A stretch of 9,402 bases of DNA from Methanobacterium sp. (GTDB taxonomy: Archaea > Methanobacteriota > Methanobacteria > Methanobacteriales > Methanobacteriaceae). The DNA is taken from positions 1 through 9,402 of the forward strand of contig JAUNXM010000074.1 in assembly GCA_030539815.1 (NCBI GenBank). Reading direction: 5' to 3'. How positions within the stretch are numbered: position 1 is the stretch's first letter; each line of letters opens with the position of its first letter. This document shows positions 7,584 to 9,402 of the stretch, piece after piece. A program made the translations under genes and the position numbers. The notes under the pieces were generated by a model, which saw only the letters and a program-made list of their open reading frames with translations, ran no database searches and was not told the origin of the DNA.

Positions 7584-8015
7584 TTAATATTTTAACATAA
7601 CCACAGTGAGCTTCATTCCCTTAGCACACTTATCGACAGGGTTTCCCATTTTCTTCACGATTTTACATTTATCATCAGGGTATAATCCCTCCGGAAAGCA
7701 TAATTCACGCAATGAACAGTCTTCATCACACTCAGGAGGATTAAAAACAATGTTTGAACCTTCAAAGGCTCGTCTAGAATCAATAGCTGCTTTAATCACG
7801 GCACGATCCACATCCACAACTTTTACCTTACCTCCATCGTGAACCATACAGGGGTGTTCGGTATTTTTAACCTCTCTAACCCGGTACATTCTACCCTCTT
7901 CTAGAGATTCAATACAGGTAGCCTTGAAGCGGCACTTCTCACACTGACTGGCGGCCCCATAATGCATGAATCTGATTCCTTTTTCTGCTAAGTTTTTTCC
8001 GATGAGGGTTATCAT
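7584..8015 (-). CDS. UPF0179 family cysteine-rich protein
   Basis: The sequence pattern ([13 protein letters not shown] start, [20 protein letters not shown]-terminal LTVVMLKY) matches the archaeal UPF0179 family, whose function is unknown. The 143 residues include nine cysteines: Cys25, Cys28, Cys34, Cys56, Cys96, Cys100, Cys106, Cys117 and Cys130. The groupings Cys-x2-Cys-x5-Cys and Cys-x3-Cys-x5-Cys suggest bound metal, either an iron-sulfur cluster or structural zinc, in a cytoplasmic protein with no signal or membrane segment. The start is supported by GGAGTGGAT (8021-8029, minus strand), close to the ideal archaeal GGAGGTGAT, 5 nt upstream of the ATG. It lies between egsA (112 bp upstream) and rpiA (160 bp downstream) on the same strand, so it may be partly co-transcribed with them. 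Confidence 0.88.
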   Translation of the reverse strand: MITLIGKNLAEKGIRFMHYGAASQCEKCRFKATCIESLEEGRMYRVREVKNTEHPCMVHDGGKVKVVDVDRAVIKAAIDSRRAFEGSNIVFNPPECDEDCSLRELCFPEGLYPDDKCKIVKKMGNPVDKCAKGMKLTVVMLKY

Positions 8016-8072
8016 TATCTATCCACTCCATGGATTGAAATTCCCGGGTATTTTAATTAATTTCCAGTAATT

Positions 8073-8100
8073 GATATTAATTTTAGTTTCAGATATTAAT
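8073..8100. repeat. Direct repeat GATATTAAT in the egsA-UPF0179 gap
   Basis: GATATTAAT occurs at 8073-8081 and again at 8092-8100, 19 bp apart, upstream of the UPF0179 gene. It may be promoter-associated, since the minus-strand copies read ATTAATATC. Short AT-rich repeats are frequent by chance. Confidence 0.3.
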
Positions 8101-8127
8101 ATTTGCTTACTTCTTTTTGTTCTGGAA

Positions 8128-9177
8128 TTACCCATCAATAACTTCAGTTTTAAGTGCCAGTTTAGTGGCGGCAGCTTCAGTAAGCCCCCTATCACCTAAA
8201 ATTGTATATCTCTCCTTTCGGATGTTATGGGCTTCCATAAGTGCTTTAATAATATATTCGGGTTCTATTCCAAGTTCACGAGCATTCACTGGAGCTTTAA
8301 TAGTTTTAAGAGTGTCCCGGATGAACTCCCAGTCTCCTCCATGCAAATACATCATCATAATAGTACCCACTCCACACTGTTCACCGTGAAGGGCTGGTTT
8401 TGGTGCCATGATATCCAGTGCATGGCTGAATTTATGTTCAGCCCCACTGGCGGGTCTGCTGTTACCAGCAATGCTGATGGCCATTCCACTGGATATCAAT
8501 GCCTTAACCACGATGGCAGCACTTTCAATTAAACCTTCCTTAATATCACCAGCAGATTTAATCAGCATTTCGGCAGTAACCAGGGATAACGCCGATGCTG
8601 AATCACTGTAATCTTCGTTCAATAATCGGTGGGCTAATTTCCAGTCCAATACCGCGGTATAGTTAGAGATTATGTCCCCACATCCTGCTGCCAACAGACG
8701 GAATGGTGCTTGGCTGATGATCTGGGTGTCGGCAATAACCCCCATGGGTGGTTCAGCCTTCAGGGAAACACTTCCACCCTGATCTTTGATGGAAGCACGG
8801 GGTGATGATATTCCATCGTGGGAAGCTGCAGTGGGTACACTGACTGAGTGGACTTCTAGCTGGGTAGCAGCCATCTTTGCCACGTCAATCACCTTTCCAC
8901 CTCCTACACCCAGAACCGCATTCATATTTCCCATGCGTTCTTGAACTTCCTGAACTGCATCCATAGATGGTTTTTCAATTATTAAGGTTTCTACATTAAA
9001 ATCATGATCTTGCAGGCTTTCAATAACCTTTTCTCCAGCAATCTTCATTGTTTTTGGACCACTGGCTACCAGTACCTTGCCGCTGAGTTTTAAATCCCTA
9101 CAAATGGATCCAGTTTCCTTGATAACTCCGGGGCCACTGTGGATCTCCCGAGGTAATTTTACCCGATTAAAATCCAT
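8128..9177 (-). CDS. egsA: sn-glycerol-1-phosphate dehydrogenase
   Basis: G1PDH reduces dihydroxyacetone phosphate with NAD(P)H to sn-glycerol 1-phosphate, the first step of archaeal ether-lipid backbone synthesis, in the cytoplasm. The 349-residue length fits the family. An N-terminal nucleotide-binding domain holds [12 protein letters not shown] (90-101) and [15 protein letters not shown] (115-129). The C-terminal helical metal domain holds the likely Zn ligands Asp168 (GCGDIISN), His248 (GAEHKFSH) and His264 (LHGEQ). No residue appears missing. The start is clear: AAGGAG (9184-9189, minus strand) lies 6 nt upstream of the ATG. It is first in a same-strand run with UPF0179 and rpiA. Glycerol dehydrogenase and dehydroquinate synthase share the fold, but the [12 protein letters not shown] segment and [11 protein letters not shown] are characteristic of G1PDH. 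Confidence 0.97.
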   Translation of the reverse strand: MDFNRVKLPREIHSGPGVIKETGSICRDLKLSGKVLVASGPKTMKIAGEKVIESLQDHDFNVETLIIEKPSMDAVQEVQERMGNMNAVLGVGGGKVIDVAKMAATQLEVHSVSVPTAASHDGISSPRASIKDQGGSVSLKAEPPMGVIADTQIISQAPFRLLAAGCGDIISNYTAVLDWKLAHRLLNEDYSDSASALSLVTAEMLIKSAGDIKEGLIESAAIVVKALISSGMAISIAGNSRPASGAEHKFSHALDIMAPKPALHGEQCGVGTIMMMYLHGGDWEFIRDTLKTIKAPVNARELGIEPEYIIKALMEAHNIRKERYTILGDRGLTEAAATKLALKTEVIDG

Positions 9178-9183
9178 GTATAT

Positions 9184-9189
9184 CTCCTT
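9184..9189 (-). promoter_or_regulatory. Strong Shine-Dalgarno of egsA
   Basis: AAGGAG followed by ATATAC and then ATG on the minus strand. This is the strongest ribosome binding site in the window, in keeping with an essential, well-expressed enzyme. Confidence 0.7.
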
Positions 9190-9252
9190 TTTAATGTAAG
9201 CTTAGATTGTTTGTTCAATAAATCAAATTCCATTATGATCTTTAGGTTAACA

Positions 9253-9276
9253 GATAAAATAATTTTTGATTTTATC
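9253..9276. promoter_or_regulatory. Inverted repeat upstream of egsA
   Basis: GATAAAAT (9253-9260) and ATTTTATC (9269-9276) form a perfect 8-bp dyad with an 8-nt centre, about 75 bp upstream of the egsA start. It could be an operator or the terminator of a gene beyond the window. The rest of 9178-9402 holds no ORF I can support. Confidence 0.35.
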
Positions 9277-9324
9277 CAAATCTTATGGGGTTGGGAATAA
9301 AGAATAATGGGGACCTTAATGTGT

Positions 9325-9352
9325 TGAATTCTAAGAACTTGCTGAATTCTAA
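9325..9352. repeat. Short direct repeat TGAATTCTAA, 18-bp period
   Basis: TGAATTCTAA occurs at 9325-9334 and 9343-9352. Similarity does not extend well beyond these ten bases. No function is evident. Confidence 0.35.
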
Positions 9353-9402
9353 AACAATTTAGGGGTTACATACAAGTATTTGAGTTTCGACCAATATCCT
9401 AT

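Noticed and set aside
8117..8611. Plus-strand open frames opposite egsA
   Set aside because: They arise from the antisense of conserved G1PDH codons; no independent coding signal is seen.
9349..9402. Possible C-terminal tail of a minus-strand gene entering from the right edge
   Set aside because: Two of three minus-strand frames give only 13-17 residues before a stop and neither is recognisable, so the choice cannot be supported.

Overview
The window looks like chromosome from a methanogenic archaeon of the Methanobacteriales, most likely Methanobacterium-like. The evidence is a complete sn-glycerol-1-phosphate dehydrogenase (the enzyme that sets archaeal lipid stereochemistry), a UPF0179-type archaeal protein, GGAG/GGTG ribosome binding sites, TATA-type promoters, and very AT-rich intergenic DNA between moderately AT-rich genes. 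The genus is inferred from gene style, not from a marker gene.

Layout. (1) Positions 2-1843, plus strand: the 3' nine-tenths of a YyaL/SPATA20-type (DUF255) thioredoxin-domain protein; its N-terminus lies outside the window. (2) 1844-2134: non-coding DNA between convergent genes, with about four degenerate copies of a ~31-nt tandem repeat. (3) 2135-5365: a metal-uptake island. A NikR-family repressor (minus strand) is divergent from a substrate-binding protein, ATPase and permease of the zinc/manganese (ZnuABC/TroABC, cluster A-I) ABC family on the plus strand. The 114-bp divergent intergenic region carries a perfect 9-bp inverted repeat around a TATA box, a natural candidate operator. (4) 5494-6459: a two-gene unit of unknown function, one signal-peptide protein with a C-terminal anchor and one four-helix membrane protein that appears to be an internal duplication. 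(5) 6460-6694: convergent intergenic region with a long hairpin followed by U-tracts on the minus strand. (6) 6695-9177, minus strand: egsA (lipid backbone), a nine-cysteine UPF0179 protein and rpiA (ribose 5-phosphate isomerase). (7) 9178-9402: upstream region of egsA with a dyad and a short tandem repeat, no supportable gene.

How the genes fit together. The NikR homologue keeps all four nickel ligands of the family, yet its neighbour is a transporter type normally linked to Zn or Mn. Either this transporter serves nickel (or is repressed by nickel), or the regulator has been re-purposed. The egsA and rpiA genes are housekeeping functions. The least explained parts are the 5494-6459 pair, the UPF0179 protein and the regulatory dyads. 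I found no mobile element, CRISPR array, tRNA or rRNA.
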